Assembly (NCBI GenBank): GCA_028554645.1
Contig: JAQOOI010000064.1
Coordinates: 2,604,001-2,668,000 of the forward strand
Source: Omphalotus guepiniiformis
Taxonomy: Eukaryota > Basidiomycota > Agaricomycetes > Agaricales > Omphalotaceae
Length of the DNA: 64,000 nucleotides
Direction: 5' to 3'
Shown here: positions 23,771 through 35,200 of the stretch, in pieces
How positions within the stretch are numbered: the first letter of the stretch is position 1
Layout: the number at the start of each line of letters is the position of its first letter
The notes under the pieces: generated by a model
Seen by the model: only the letters and a program-made list of their open reading frames with translations
Databases searched by the model: none
What the model was told of the DNA's origin: nothing
Translations under genes and position numbers: made by a program

Positions 23771-25198
23771 TCACGTCTCCCTAGGATCAACAACCAACTT
23801 CACACCGCTCACTTGCCCTAGCTCCAATTTCCTCAATCCATCCACAATTCCATTCAACCCCCCTGGTATCTTTTCGAGTCTCGTAGGCTACAGAAAGAAG
23901 AACCGACATCAGAACTACCCATCGACAAGTAATAGAATACAATCACCTTGATAATTCCCTTCTGCAGAAATCCTTCCAGCTTCGCATACATTTCCTTCCC
24001 GACGTCTCTATTCAAATGTGCATTACCTGCCATTGCGATAACTCTCCGATTCTCAGTGGGAATCCTGAACTCCTCCGGCACAGGCCAGACACTGAGTAAA
24101 GTACCACCTGGGGAAACCAATTCAAGATGTGCTTGCGTGATAGGTGTATGCACACAATCGTAGACGAGTGTTAGAGGGTGAACGACTCCGGTGTCTTTCA
24201 AGGTGACGATGCCCTTGATCTCCGCGGCGAGGTCCGAATCAGTAACGTTCCGGTCGATAACATGTGTTGCACCGAGAGATTGGAGGTACTCTGCATGTTT
24301 GAGAGAGGCGGTTGTGATGATGGATGTGTACCCCAGGTACTTTGCGATTTGGATGACTAGACGATATTCGCTTCATATGAGCGCAGTTGATATACCCAAC
24401 CTCAGAAGTATCTACTGACCGTATTGACCCACAGTGGAAGAGCCCCCGAGGACGACTATAGGATGACCACGATAGAAATCCCTTGCATCGTCAGCCCAAA
24501 ACTCTTTCAAAGCCGCACCACCGCGCTCGGGTTCGGGTTCATTAAGCACCACGACGCGACTTTGTATATCGGGCTTGGGAAGACACAGGCCGAAAGCTGC
24601 TGTACCGAGCCCGAGAGGGATAGAAGAAGCTTCCAATGTTGATATTTGAGGAGGGATCTGTAAGTGAAGAAAGACATATTTCAGAAACGGGGCAAGAATA
24701 GTTGGGCTTGAGTCGCTAACCTTGGCTACAAAGTCTTCGTAAACGACCGCGTACTGTTGGAAAGTACTTCGATCTAAATCAATCCAACCTAGAGTGCAGG
24801 AATCAGAGAGGGATCTGACAATGAACGAAACTCCACTCTTTACCCTGGAATACCCTAGAAGATACACAAAGCCTCATTAAATCGGACACCCTCCCAATTG
24901 AAAGGATGACTTACACTCTATCCCCAACCACAACGCGCTTGACGTTGGCTCCGACTTGAACAATAGTCCCAGCTCCATCTGTTCCCACCGTAAGAGGATA
25001 ATATTCCGCTGGAACAGGAACCAAGGATTTCTCGACCTTCCACTCGAAAGGGTTCAGCCCAATTCCTTCGATACGAACTAGAACATCATCCGGTCCGGGT
25101 ACAGGAACAGGCCTAGTGGTGAGGGTGTACGATGCACCAACGGAAGGTAAGATGAGCGCTTTCTGTTGAATAGGTTTGTTCGGAGATTCAATAGACAT
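23771..25198 (-). CDS. ToxD/LovC-like enoyl reductase (ER-B)
   Basis: Zinc-free medium-chain dehydrogenase/reductase of the ToxD/LovC trans-enoyl-reductase type, NADPH-dependent, cytosolic. Exon 1 (starting MSIESPNKPIQQ at 25198) gives the GroES-like domain with PVPGPDDVLVRIEGIGLNP and GTDGAGTIVQVG, ending GDRV. An 11-nt microexon supplies VFQ. Next come GWIDLDRSTFQQYAVVYEDF, then SIPLGLGTAAFGLCLP, and the NADPH loop VVLGGSSTVGQY. The C-terminal half has LVSPGGTLLSVWPVPEE and the last exon ends VVDPRE. No Zn-ligand Cys is seen at the expected position, as in LovC. All exons are intact. It lies between P450-2 and P450-3, all on the minus strand. In LovC-type systems such enzymes partner polyketide synthases, but none is in this window, so a stand-alone reduction of an unsaturated carbonyl is more likely. 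Confidence 0.88.
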
Positions 25199-25967
25199 CT
25201 TCTTTATGATATCGAACTTGCCTTCTTTCGTGCCCTGCCTTTATAGACGGATGAGTGGTCGTTTTAATTCGTCTAGCATTTAGATGCGTCAGCATAGGTT
25301 TTGGTGATGACTTAAATATTGCCGGATTATCGGAATATCATGCAGTCCCCCAGTCTTCCTATTAGAAACAATTTGCCTTGAAATATATCCCGAGGTGCTC
25401 GGTCTACTATATAATCAGGATAGTATCCCTGCAGGCGAGGCTAAGCATGAGGGGTGACGATGAAAAAAAATACCGACATACACAGAAACAGGTTCATCTT
25501 GTCCTACAGTATACCTAAGGATAATTTTGGGACACGGACTCCGAGAAATAACCAGCTATGTATGCAGGCAACATAGGAACTTAGGCCGGGCGGCCCATAA
25601 TTCCAGCTAACGCGTTCTCCTAACCGAGTCGGCGCATCTCTTATATGAATAGCTATTGCGATGCGAATGCGGACCGAAAGGTCGAATGTTCGTAGCACCA
25701 TTGCATCTTGTTCATAATCTTGTCAGTTCATGAGAATATTGCACGAGATAAGATTGAGTCTGCATGCAGCACAACTTTAAGGGCCCGGGAACACGAAAGC
25801 ACGAGTGAAAAGACCGTGGGAACAAAGTTGGCTTTGCCCGAACTTACTACTTTCAAGACTCAAGTCAGTTTAGGTTCGAAAAAAGCCCATTATTAAATAC
25901 CAAAGTAAACAAAGCTGCATAATACACTTCCTCCTCGCCAACGGCCCAACACCTAGGCCCGACTTAT
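25199..25967. other. ER-B promoter and 3' flank of P450-3
   Basis: It contains, at 25386-25394 on the minus strand, the CTCGGGATA element also found upstream of ER-C and ER-D. Around 25325-25345, on the minus strand, there is a degraded form of the second shared element. At about 25780-25870 lies a non-coding segment similar to one beside the methyltransferase relic at 45.3 kb. Confidence 0.6.
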
Positions 25968-28313
25968 TCAATCCGAAGAGTCCACAAGCTTAATACGCAA
26001 AGGCAACTGAGTAAAACTCTTATTCCCAGACGTATACGATGGACGCTGAATAGACGTTTCCCTCATAACAACAAGATCCTCCACCGGAATCGCGAGATCG
26101 ACTTCGAAAGATCGGATTAGAGCGAATAAGAGTACTTTCATCCTGATAGTGAATGGAGTTGGAATGATCAGAACACAACGACGTTATAGTAGCTGTGGGG
26201 TTGAGACTTACTCGACAAGGGAAAATCGCCAGCCGATACAAGCACGGGAACCGCCTAGGAAACTTAGTAGATGGCCCCACACGCCTGGGATGGCGGATAC
26301 AGCTTCAGGGACTTTCTCCCAACGTTCGGGTCTAGGTAAAAAGGCCATGATAGGTGTGTTGCTTGATACTTGCGAAGTGAAGAGAATCTTACTTGAATTC
26401 CAACGCATCTTCGCCCCAGAGTGATTTGTCTCGATTGACACCTAGAATTGACAGCGTCATGAGTTGCCCCTTTTTGATACTGGGAAGGGAATCGTGAATT
26501 AGTCTTTTGTTTGACTCTGGAGAAGAAGTGTCCCGACTTACATGATTTCATGGTGAACTTTCCCATCCGAATCGGTGAAAGGTTGGCTCAAAGGCAGGAC
26601 GTCGTCCTTTACGGCGTAGCGATCGACATCACCTACTGGAGAGTACAACCGCAGAGTCTCGCGTATTACAGCGTCGAGGTAGGGAAGTCCATTGAGTTCG
26701 TCCATGGTAGGGGTATCCTTCGGGATACTAAGAAGTTCCTCGCGAAGCCTAGTTTGAATGTCTTTGTTTTCTGCAAGTGCGTGTAATGCCCATGTTGTTG
26801 AGGTGCTGGTAGTTTCGTGACCGGCTATGATAAATGTAGGCACCTCTGAATCCTTCTCAGTCAGGTAGTTCGTGTAGAACACATATGCACGTACGCGATA
26901 CAACATCTTCATCCAACATCCGCTGATCAACAGGCAGCTCAGTACTCATGTTCGACTTGACCAAAAGCGAAAGCAGATCCCGAGCGCGTGAATCTTTCGC
27001 TTTCTCGCCGGTGCCTGTATGGTACGCTTTGCTACTTTGCAGGAAACCGTCTACTATTCGATCCATCGTGCTTTTGGCTTCTCTAGCAGTTTCGGAGCGG
27101 AATGACGGCTAGTTCGATGGTTCTTTGAATGATGTACGAAAGAAAGATATATGCATTACTCACGAATATTCTTAAAAGCGGTACATGAGCCTGTAGGAGG
27201 TTCCAAGTGACGGAGAACCCGCATTCAGAGCGGAATAGGGTAGAGACTGCATTGTCGAGCTCGTTAACGTGCCCTTGATCGTTCAAGGCATTAAAATCGT
27301 AGTGGAAACCTTGGGACTCCAGTTCACACTTTGGGAGTTAGACAGTGGAAAGAATGAAAGGACGAACCGGCAAGTCCAATCACGTCTAGCGTAGCTTTAG
27401 TGAGCCATTGATATGCGTCGAGAACAGCAGTACCGTTTTGCTTCTTAACTTGGGCGACCCACAGATCGCGAAGCTATATTACAAAAGCTTGGGTACAAAG
27501 TTCGATTTCAGGACTAGAAGAAAACTTACCTGGACAGCTTTTTCCGTGAAAGTTTCGGTAAGTTCTCGAATTTGACCGGGGCCGAAAGCAGGATTCATGT
27601 AGTAGAGTGAGTATATTATGTTTCGGTCGCATCTGAAGAACGTCTCGATGTACCATGACTTTACGCTGTGCAATATAATAGATGAATGAGGAGTCCTGAC
27701 GTAGAGATGTATGGCTTTTATTTACCTGGAGCCTGTGCTTGGCACCCTCCGCGAACAGAACACCTACGAATAATGAACTTGGTGAACCTATACATTGATT
27801 GAGGAGAGCACGAACCTTCGCCTACGATACTTTTCGCTATATGCCGGGTAGCTGGAGGTTTCTGATAGGTATGCTCATGGGTTAAAATGTGTTGTATAGC
27901 CTTGGTATCTTTCGTGATGAGCTGATCAGACTGCCAGGTAGAAAGAAGTCAACGCCGCCAGTTCTAAGTACTCTCAGAGCCAGTCCAAGGACTTACGCAG
28001 AGCCAACCCTTTGATCTGAATGACGATCCGTAGCTTTCGAACCACTGCTCCACTACACTCAAAGACGAAGGACCGCCGGACTAAAATCACATTCAGCAAC
28101 AGGGCAAGTCGAAAATGTATAGAATGCACGTACAGAGACGCCGCGGGCTTTGATATGTCCAGATACGAAACCAGTTTGCTTCTTTGGTGGTCCGGGAAGT
28201 TTACGCAAAGGGGAGAAGAATAAGGTGGCCGAGAGGTAGAGAATGGTGCTGTAGAGACCATATACCACAACGCCTGCAGCTGCAGGCGCTATGAGCTGAG
28301 AGAAGGAATACAT
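25968..28313 (-). CDS. cytochrome P450 (P450-3)
   Basis: ER-anchored monooxygenase of the same paralogue group as P450-2 and P450-4, about 560 aa. Features in order: anchor [20 protein letters not shown], hinge [52 protein letters not shown]-helix [13 protein letters not shown], ExxR in [17 protein letters not shown], and heme loop [17 protein letters not shown] (Ser in place of the usual Pro, with the Cys ligand kept). The stop follows [10 protein letters not shown]. The start at 28313 faces methyltransferase 1 (28620), giving a bidirectional promoter of about 300 bp. P450-4 at 36.8 kb is its closest relative by eye and lies in the opposite orientation, so the two form a large inverted repeat. 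Confidence 0.9.
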
Positions 28314-28619
28314 TGGGTGATGGAGAAGAACTCAAACATTTGGCGAATATATAGGTGAGTTTTGGTTGATATGGATCGTATCTTGAATTCCTCTGGCCAG
28401 CGTTACTGTATGCTGCGTTAATGCGTCAATCACGTCCGTCGGTAAAGCCATCGGTTCCTCCGAGAAAACTGAATTGGCTGTCAGTGTTCGGGTTCCGAAC
28501 ATCACGTGACTCTGTTCCTGAACCGATTCTGAACCCAACTCTGCAATGTGCATATAATTTGAATATACTGTTTCAATATTCAACGCCAACGCGTCAACCT
28601 CATTTGCTTTCCCCAAGAA
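28314..28619. promoter_or_regulatory. bidirectional promoter, P450-3 / methyltransferase 1
   Basis: Only about 306 bp separate the two divergent start codons, so both genes probably share control. An AT-rich element (gaatatatag at about 28345-28355) sits upstream of P450-3 in TATA-like position on the minus side. No CTCGGGATA element was seen here. Confidence 0.55.
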
Positions 28620-29464
28620 ATGGATCAAGTTCTTCAAGATCAGGCCTCATCGGTGAACAGAGCTCATTTTGACTCTACTGGTGCCCAAAGATACGATGAT
28701 CAGCCGCTTCATGGGGAAATGGCGAACAGGTACGTGGACATCCTTCAAGAGTAGTATAAGAGTGGCTGAACGATCCATATACCAGAATCGGAAAAGCTAT
28801 GTTGAAAGTGTACCCATTCAGCGATGAAAGCACCACTGTTCTAGACTACGCTTGTGGCACCGGTCGGTTCAACAAGTGATTCATGATTGTGGGGCACACA
28901 CTGAATAAATACTACAGGTTTCAACTCCAGGGTACTTGCGCCATACATCAAGTCCATCGTGGGTGTCGACATCAGTGAAGGAATGGTCGACAAGTATAAC
29001 GAACGAGTGAGGAATCAAGGCATACCACCTGATGAGATGAAGGCTGTCTGCATCCAGCTAGAAGGGCGGGAAGGCGAGCTTGACGATGTCAAGTTCGATG
29101 TGGTCATCGTAAGCCTCTCTATATCTCGTTATCTGTCCGCCAATCTGAATCTGCAAAGTGTTGCATGTCCTATCACCACTTTGTTTCAATTGCAGAAGTC
29201 ACCCGAACACTCGCATTCTTTCTCAAACCTGGCGGACACCTTCTCGTTGCTGATGTTCAATCCAGTCCCATCGGAGAGGATATCTTTTCCGAAGGAGTAT
29301 GCAAAGCAGGACTTGTGGTTCACAAGGCTGGATTTACGGAGGCAGTGATGAAGGAGACCTTCGAGAATGCTGGATTGGGATCCTTTGGATTCAACCTTGT
29401 CACCCGTGCCATTAAGGATGGTCACGAAGTGAATATATTTCTTGCTCAGGGTGTTAAACCCTAG
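28620..29464 (+). CDS. class I SAM-dependent methyltransferase (MT1)
   Basis: Small-molecule methyltransferase of the Methyltransf_11/25 type. Four exons (28620-28729, 28786-28862, 28918-29108, 29159-29464) give 227 aa. The SAM-binding motif I is VLDYACGTGFNSRVLAPY, split by an intron inside the Gly-rich loop. Motif post-I is IVGVDISEGMVDKYN, followed by LDDVKFDVVICCMSYHHF (motif II region) and LAFFLKPGGHLLVADVQ (motif III). The C-terminal half reads KAGFTEAVMKETFENAGL and ends at QGVKP. Cytosolic, no targeting signal. The intron positions match MT2. Pieces of this gene recur as relics at 10.8 kb and 45.2 kb. Probably O- or C-methylation of a pathway intermediate; substrate unknown. Confidence 0.85.
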
Positions 29465-29784
29465 TGGAGAAGCTCTTGCATGAATCCGATGTTGAAATTT
29501 CTGGCGCTGAATCTTTAAAAGAGTCTGTGAGTATCAATTATTTATATCATATGTGGGCCTGTCGTCGCTGACTCGGACTGAGGAGGTACTCATCAGTACT
29601 CATCTCACAATCAGCGATTTGTCATGTTCCATATTGAGCCTATGACCGCGCGGGTACCCTGCGTGGCGTGACCCATAGCCGCAAATTCCGACACTCGTGT
29701 TTCCGTCGAGTATATAAACACAGCGGTCCATTGACGATATAGCAATTGCATTCGCATTCGCATTTTACACTGCACACCTTCAAC

Positions 29785-30747
29785 ATGCCTGACAATCACC
29801 AACACACCCATCATGATCATCATGGCGAGCACCACGATTACACCGCCGCGAACAAGGATTTCTTCAATGCGGACCAGTACGCGCATACCTACGACGATAA
29901 ACCGGAACATATTGAATTGTCGAACAAGTACGTTTTCTTTGAAATCCGTGCATATTTTCTCCCCGACCTCTTTTCTCCTTGACTCCACAATGTCTCCGCT
30001 GCGATGCGCAAATCGTACGTCTTCGACGAAAAGAATACTACAGTCATGGACTTTGCTTGTGGGACAGGTACCTCCTCTTCTTCAACGAGAGACCGACGAC
30101 ACATGACAACTGATTCGATATCCCTCCCTCCGCATATATTAGGTCTTAGTTCACGCGCTATTGCGCCGTATGCAAAGTCTGTCCTCGGCGTCGATATCAG
30201 CCAGGGAATGCTCAACAAGTTCACTGAGCAAGCAGCCAGCAAAGGTTTGGCGCACAAGATGAATTCTATCTGTATCGAATTGAAGGGAGTTGATGGCGAG
30301 CTCGATGGCGCAAAATTCGACGTGATTACTGTAAGGACGATCCTCCCCTCTTGGCCATCTCATTCACTCATTTTACTTGCCATCACGCAGTGTTCCATGG
30401 CCTGGCACCACTTCGACTCGTTAAAGGACATGACCCGCATCCTTGTCTCTTTCCTCAAACCCGGAGGTGCTCTTTTCGTTGCTGACCTCGAGCCTCCTAG
30501 CAAGGACTCGACGGACGAGGCTACAGCTCCAAAGGGCATTGATGAGAAATACGCGCATATCGTCCCCCATAAGCATGGATTTGAGGTTGAGGATATGAAG
30601 ACCTTGTTTGAAGGTGCTGGCCTAGTCGACTTTGATATGAATCATGTTTGTCATGCTAGGGCTATGGGACAGTATGAGGTTGATGTTTTCCTTGCTCGGG
30701 GCATCAAGCCTAAAACGGGTTCATCCTCGTCTTACCAGTTGTTGTAA
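29785..30747 (+). CDS. class I SAM-dependent methyltransferase (MT2)
   Basis: Tandem paralogue of MT1. The N-terminus is strikingly His-rich (HQHTHHDHHGEHHDY) before ANKDFFNADQYAHTYD. Motif I is VMDFACGTGLSSRAIAPY, then VLGVDISQGMLNKF, FDVITCSMAWHHFDS, and LVSFLKPGGALFVADLE; the protein ends SSSSYQLL. Introns 30068-30142 and 30331-30390 are normal. The first intron starts with gtacgt at 29928, but no AG occurs before the frame must resume: the only join that keeps the frame places the intron end at 29990 (...ctccacaa). With that join the total is 765 nt, or 254 aa. Either a non-canonical acceptor is used, the acceptor is mutated and the gene is damaged, or translation starts at the internal ATG (30004). 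The His-rich tail could bind metal; its role is unknown. Confidence 0.75.
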
Positions 30748-30989
30748 TAGTAAATATTTTGTGCTGCAACGTCTACGAATCCAGTGTTTCGCACTCATGA
30801 TAAACATAAACATATGTAGTGCACATGATCGGCATATAACAAGAAAAGCAGAGGCAACTCGAAATACCGTACCAGCTCCCAATCAGACCTTCCAAAGGAC
30901 TGTTGGTATAAGCGTGCGAGGCTTCGTGTGATGCATTACGACAAATTCGAATGCGCCCCCAAGCTTTTCCACAACACAGCAAAAAACTT

Positions 30990-31945
30990 CTAGAACAGAC
31001 GGACAGGTTTGCCCATAGTGCTCTTGATGTGGAGAGACTTGACGTTTTGCCAATTCTTCTTCAACAGGGATACGAGGAAGTTGATAGCCAACATATATAG
31101 AAATGGTCAGCTGCGAGGGCTAGATGAAAAGGAAAACTTGCGTACCCAACATGACGTTAGCAAGGACCTGGTCATCGGTCATTTGGACGTGGCCTACGGC
31201 AACACCCAAGCAAAGAACCTTCTTCAACTGGAACTTGATGGTCGAACGGACCTCAACAAGTTTGCTGTTCAGGTCCTCAGCATGAGAGACGGGGGTGGGG
31301 AACTTTCCAGCTGAAAAAAACCAAAAGAAATTGATTAGACATCACACATCCATCTATCCACCGACAACGTACCCTTGGAAAGACCGGGTCCAAGCAAACG
31401 AGGAATTTGCTTGATAAGAGTCTCAGAGGCGAGGAAAGCATCATATTTTTTGGCGAGCTTCTTAACGAGCTTCTTGTTCTTGTTGAGCCTGAAAGCAAGT
31501 CATTCTCAATCCCTTCTCTCCTTCAAGAATTACCACTCACTTCTTCAAGTCATCAACGGACATGTACTCGAGTTCGATCTGCTTAGCACGATCGATGTCG
31601 GCAGCATCAGCGAGAATGCAGATCGACATGCGGGGACGAGGGACATGGGGGAGTCTTTACGATCAGAATACAAGTTAGCGACCTTTCTTGCGATGGAAAG
31701 GGCTACACAAGACTTACTTGACAGTTCCAGAGAAACGCTTGTCACGCTGGGGGTCGTAGTTCTTGAGACCAATCTGCAACTCGATAGTTTCCACAAAGTT
31801 ACGCTTCTTCTCATTGGAATCTGTTAGAAGCTCTTTGATGGAGCCTCGCACGCTTGACACTGACAATTTGCTGCCGCTGTAACATAGTGCATCTTCAGGA
31901 AACACAATTCTGACGCTGGATAATAGCACACGAAACGCACCTCAT
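30990..31945 (-). CDS. RPL10A: 60S ribosomal protein uL1 (L10a)
   Basis: Large-subunit protein uL1, which binds the L1 stalk rRNA near the E site. Exon 1 is only 5 nt (ATGAG, 31941-31945); it joins exon 2 at 31870 to give [17 protein letters not shown]. Conserved segments follow: [74 protein letters not shown], then [30 protein letters not shown], and the C-terminus [20 protein letters not shown] ending with a stop at 30990-30992. Length about 215 aa, as expected. A housekeeping gene lodged between a methyltransferase and REV1, inside the metabolic block; it is surely single-copy and essential. Confidence 0.95.
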
Positions 31946-32203
31946 TTTTGCCGACTTTTGGTTACCTTGATGGTCGTTGAAACTTTTGTGCGGATGTCAC
32001 ATACTGATTTTGTGGCTGTAAAACTGTACAGTTGTGACAGCGTTACATTTAGACCTAACCCTAATGATTTCTACTTTTGGTAGGTCAAAGCAAGCAATCT
32101 TGGACCAGCCAATATGGCACGCAAGCAACTGTATATTGTCAGAGACTAGCTTATAAGATACATCCGGCTACGCATAAATTAGTAGTAGATAAAGCTACGA
32201 TAT
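31946..32203. other. promoter of RPL10A, 3' flank of REV1
   Basis: About 260 bp. It contains cctaaccctaatg around 32055-32067, an interstitial telomere-repeat-like (TTAGGG/TAACCC) hexamer that often acts as a binding site in ribosomal-protein promoters. This is inference from position and motif. Confidence 0.4.
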
Positions 32204-35200
32204 TCATCTCAACGAAAGTTTTCCTCCAAACCTTTTCTTAGCAACCTCATCCATCCTTGCCTTAACGTCCCGAAACGCAATCCACCAAGCCTCACCAACC
32301 TTCCCATCTTTCTCTTCTTCCGGATCATGCTCATCATATCCCCACTCATATTTCGGCCAATACCTCTTCAAAAGCATGTACCACCACTTAACCACCGCCA
32401 CGGCCCTAATCAACCCTTCATCCGTCGCCTCAGATCGATCAACACTCTTGGTCAACCACTTTGCGAAAAACTCAACATCCCTCTCATTAGGAGGAAAGGC
32501 CCGAAACTTGGTCACCCATTGCTCGATGACCCGTTGAATATCATCCGTCTCGGTGAAATAAAGTTTCTCTCCTTTGTTTTTGCCTTGTTGCTTCAACGTC
32601 GGAGGCTGAATATGCCGAGCTTTTGGCGGTGGTTGGATGAACAGTACACCAGGCGAGAGTTCCCGAGGTCGAAGCTCAACACGTTTGTCCGATTTTTCAG
32701 GTATCTTCCCCATAGTTTTGAGCATCCTCGCAGCAGTTATCTGCTCTCGCTGTATATTGCGCGGGAGTATAGCAAAAACCTCCGGATCGATATCGAGTTT
32801 GCGCAGCTCACTCTCGGCAACTTTCCATGAAGCCAGTCCAGGAAGTTTCCTGAAAGGATTGTTCCTCCTAGGAGACATAGACCACCTGTTTCGGGGAGCT
32901 AATTGCTGAGCTATTCGTTTGACATTGGCATTTGGACTTGTGCTGTATCTATTGAACGTCTTTCTTGGAAACGGAAACATTTGCTTTGCAGGTGCACCGG
33001 GGCGAGCACGAGGTGGAAAGAAAGACTTCTTAGATGGTCCGCCGCCTGCTTGCCGCGGCGATGGTCGAGGAAAAGCGGCGACAGGTTGAGGAAAGGGAGA
33101 AGCCGAGCGTCGTTTGTATTCGTCTTCCAACTCTTTTCGAACATCTTCCGGTAGTGCTTCAAAGACAGACCTATCAATCTGCGAGAACGCAGGAAGATCG
33201 ACTATAGGCTTCAAGTCGTTGGAGTTGAAGTTCGCGGCACCATCTGCTTTGCTATGCGCACTCGTGTTCGCTTTCGCTGGCTCTGCGGGGCCAGAAATTG
33301 GAAGAGCAGACTCTTGAATATAATTACCACCTTTCGAGGATCCTTCGTCGCGAATAACCTTCTGAAAAGGCAGCCTAGCTTGACCTGGTTGAGCGGACGC
33401 CACACCCGAAGCCGGCTCGAGCTTCTGTATCTGTATCCCTAGTCCACGCAGCTCCTTTGAGTCAAAGCCAAATGACTTCAAGAGACGCCAAGCGTGTTCG
33501 CCGATAACTTTATCGTCGTTGGTTGCACGACCATTAGGACCTGCAAGAGCCATTTGTTTATTAAACACGTCGCAAGCACCATGACCCATGAACTGACAAA
33601 GGTAGATCATCAGCTATACAACCAATGAACGTACGAGTGAACTATGTACCTTTGGGGGCTCGACAGGTGCAGTCGGATCCCTTTTCATGACTTTCAAAGT
33701 AATCGACCGTCCCAGAACTTGAATCTCGTTCAGTCTCCTGGTGACCTCCCGAGCCATCTGATAGATAAACGTCTCGACTTGCTCGCTATTCTCAAACCGA
33801 ATCCCATACTAAAAACAGAACATACGAAATCAGTCCCTCTTTCGGACGTCAACATCAAGACACAAAACACTGACATTGATATCACACGAAACCGACTTCC
33901 TCTTCTTATCACTTTCCAGCTTTTTCTCGTCAACCCCTCGAATCGCATTATAAAGCGTCTCGCCTGTAGTCTTGCCCAAAACTTCACACAATGTGCTTTT
34001 ACTCTTTTGAACAAGCTCTCCCAAGGTCGATGTACCGAACTTGTCGATAGCTTTTTGCTTCGCAGACCACCCGAAACCATGTAGGTCGGAGATATCAAGC
34101 GGTGCGAGAAAAGTGTCGACCTCTGCATGGATGAGATGGTAAGAAGAAGCAGGCTTCGCACGACGAGTGGCGAGGCGCGCTAGGAGGATATTGTGAGAGA
34201 TGCCGATGCTAACTAGGATTAATGAAGGGCATTAAAAGCTTGAAGACGCGATATCATGTGTATGCACTTACCTTCACAATCTGTAGACTTTCTCACTTGA
34301 GTGCGAATCATCTCTGCTAGTTCTTTAGCAGGATCATACGGACGAACGACTGAGGTACTTGGGGGCGCTCTATCGCGTAGACGGTTCACGGCTGATGTGA
34401 CGTCGATAAGAGCTTCGTCCACAGAAACTGCTTGGAGGTCATCAGCATGAATCATCAACACGGTGTAGAATTTTAATGAAAATTGCTTGTATCTGCAGAG
34501 GACAAATAAGAGATGAATTCCGACGTGGAAATGAGGGCACTGACAACTCGAATTCATAAGGGATAGTGACAATGGAAGGACATAGTTTCCGAGCCTGTTG
34601 CAGACTGCGCACTGGGGTCAGCAAAACTTTCAACGATACGACAAGAAATCTACCTCATCCCATTTTTTATTCCAAATGCTCTAGCCTCGTAACTAGCACT
34701 AGCGATCTCACTCGTACTAGCATTTCCTCCTTGAGCATCCTGAGAGTGACACACAACAACAGCTTTGCCCCGCAGCTGCGGTCTATTCACCAACCCAGCA
34801 GAAACGAAAAAGCAATCAAAGTCGCAGTGCATGATCACCCGATCCGCTTCTACGGCTTTCCCTTTCCCTTTCCCTTTATCCCTGTTCGTACCAGGCCCCA
34901 CGAACAAATTTGATTTATCCTCGCCAACTTTCTTCCCAGGCAACGCTTTTGTCGGTGACCTAAGAACAAACTCTGCCCCACGCATGCTCAACCCACCATC
35001 ATCCTCCGCAGTCGCTTTGCCAGTTACGAGCTGGCTATCTTCAAGTTCCCCGATACCGCCCTCCGCCCTCTCCTGCGCTTCCCGCAAAAGCTCCTTCAGC
35101 TCCGCTTTCCACGTCGATAAGTGATGTAACCGGGAATTCTTGTAAAACCCTTCGATAAAATCGGGAGCGATGGACGTATGTGCATTACGCCATTGTGCAT

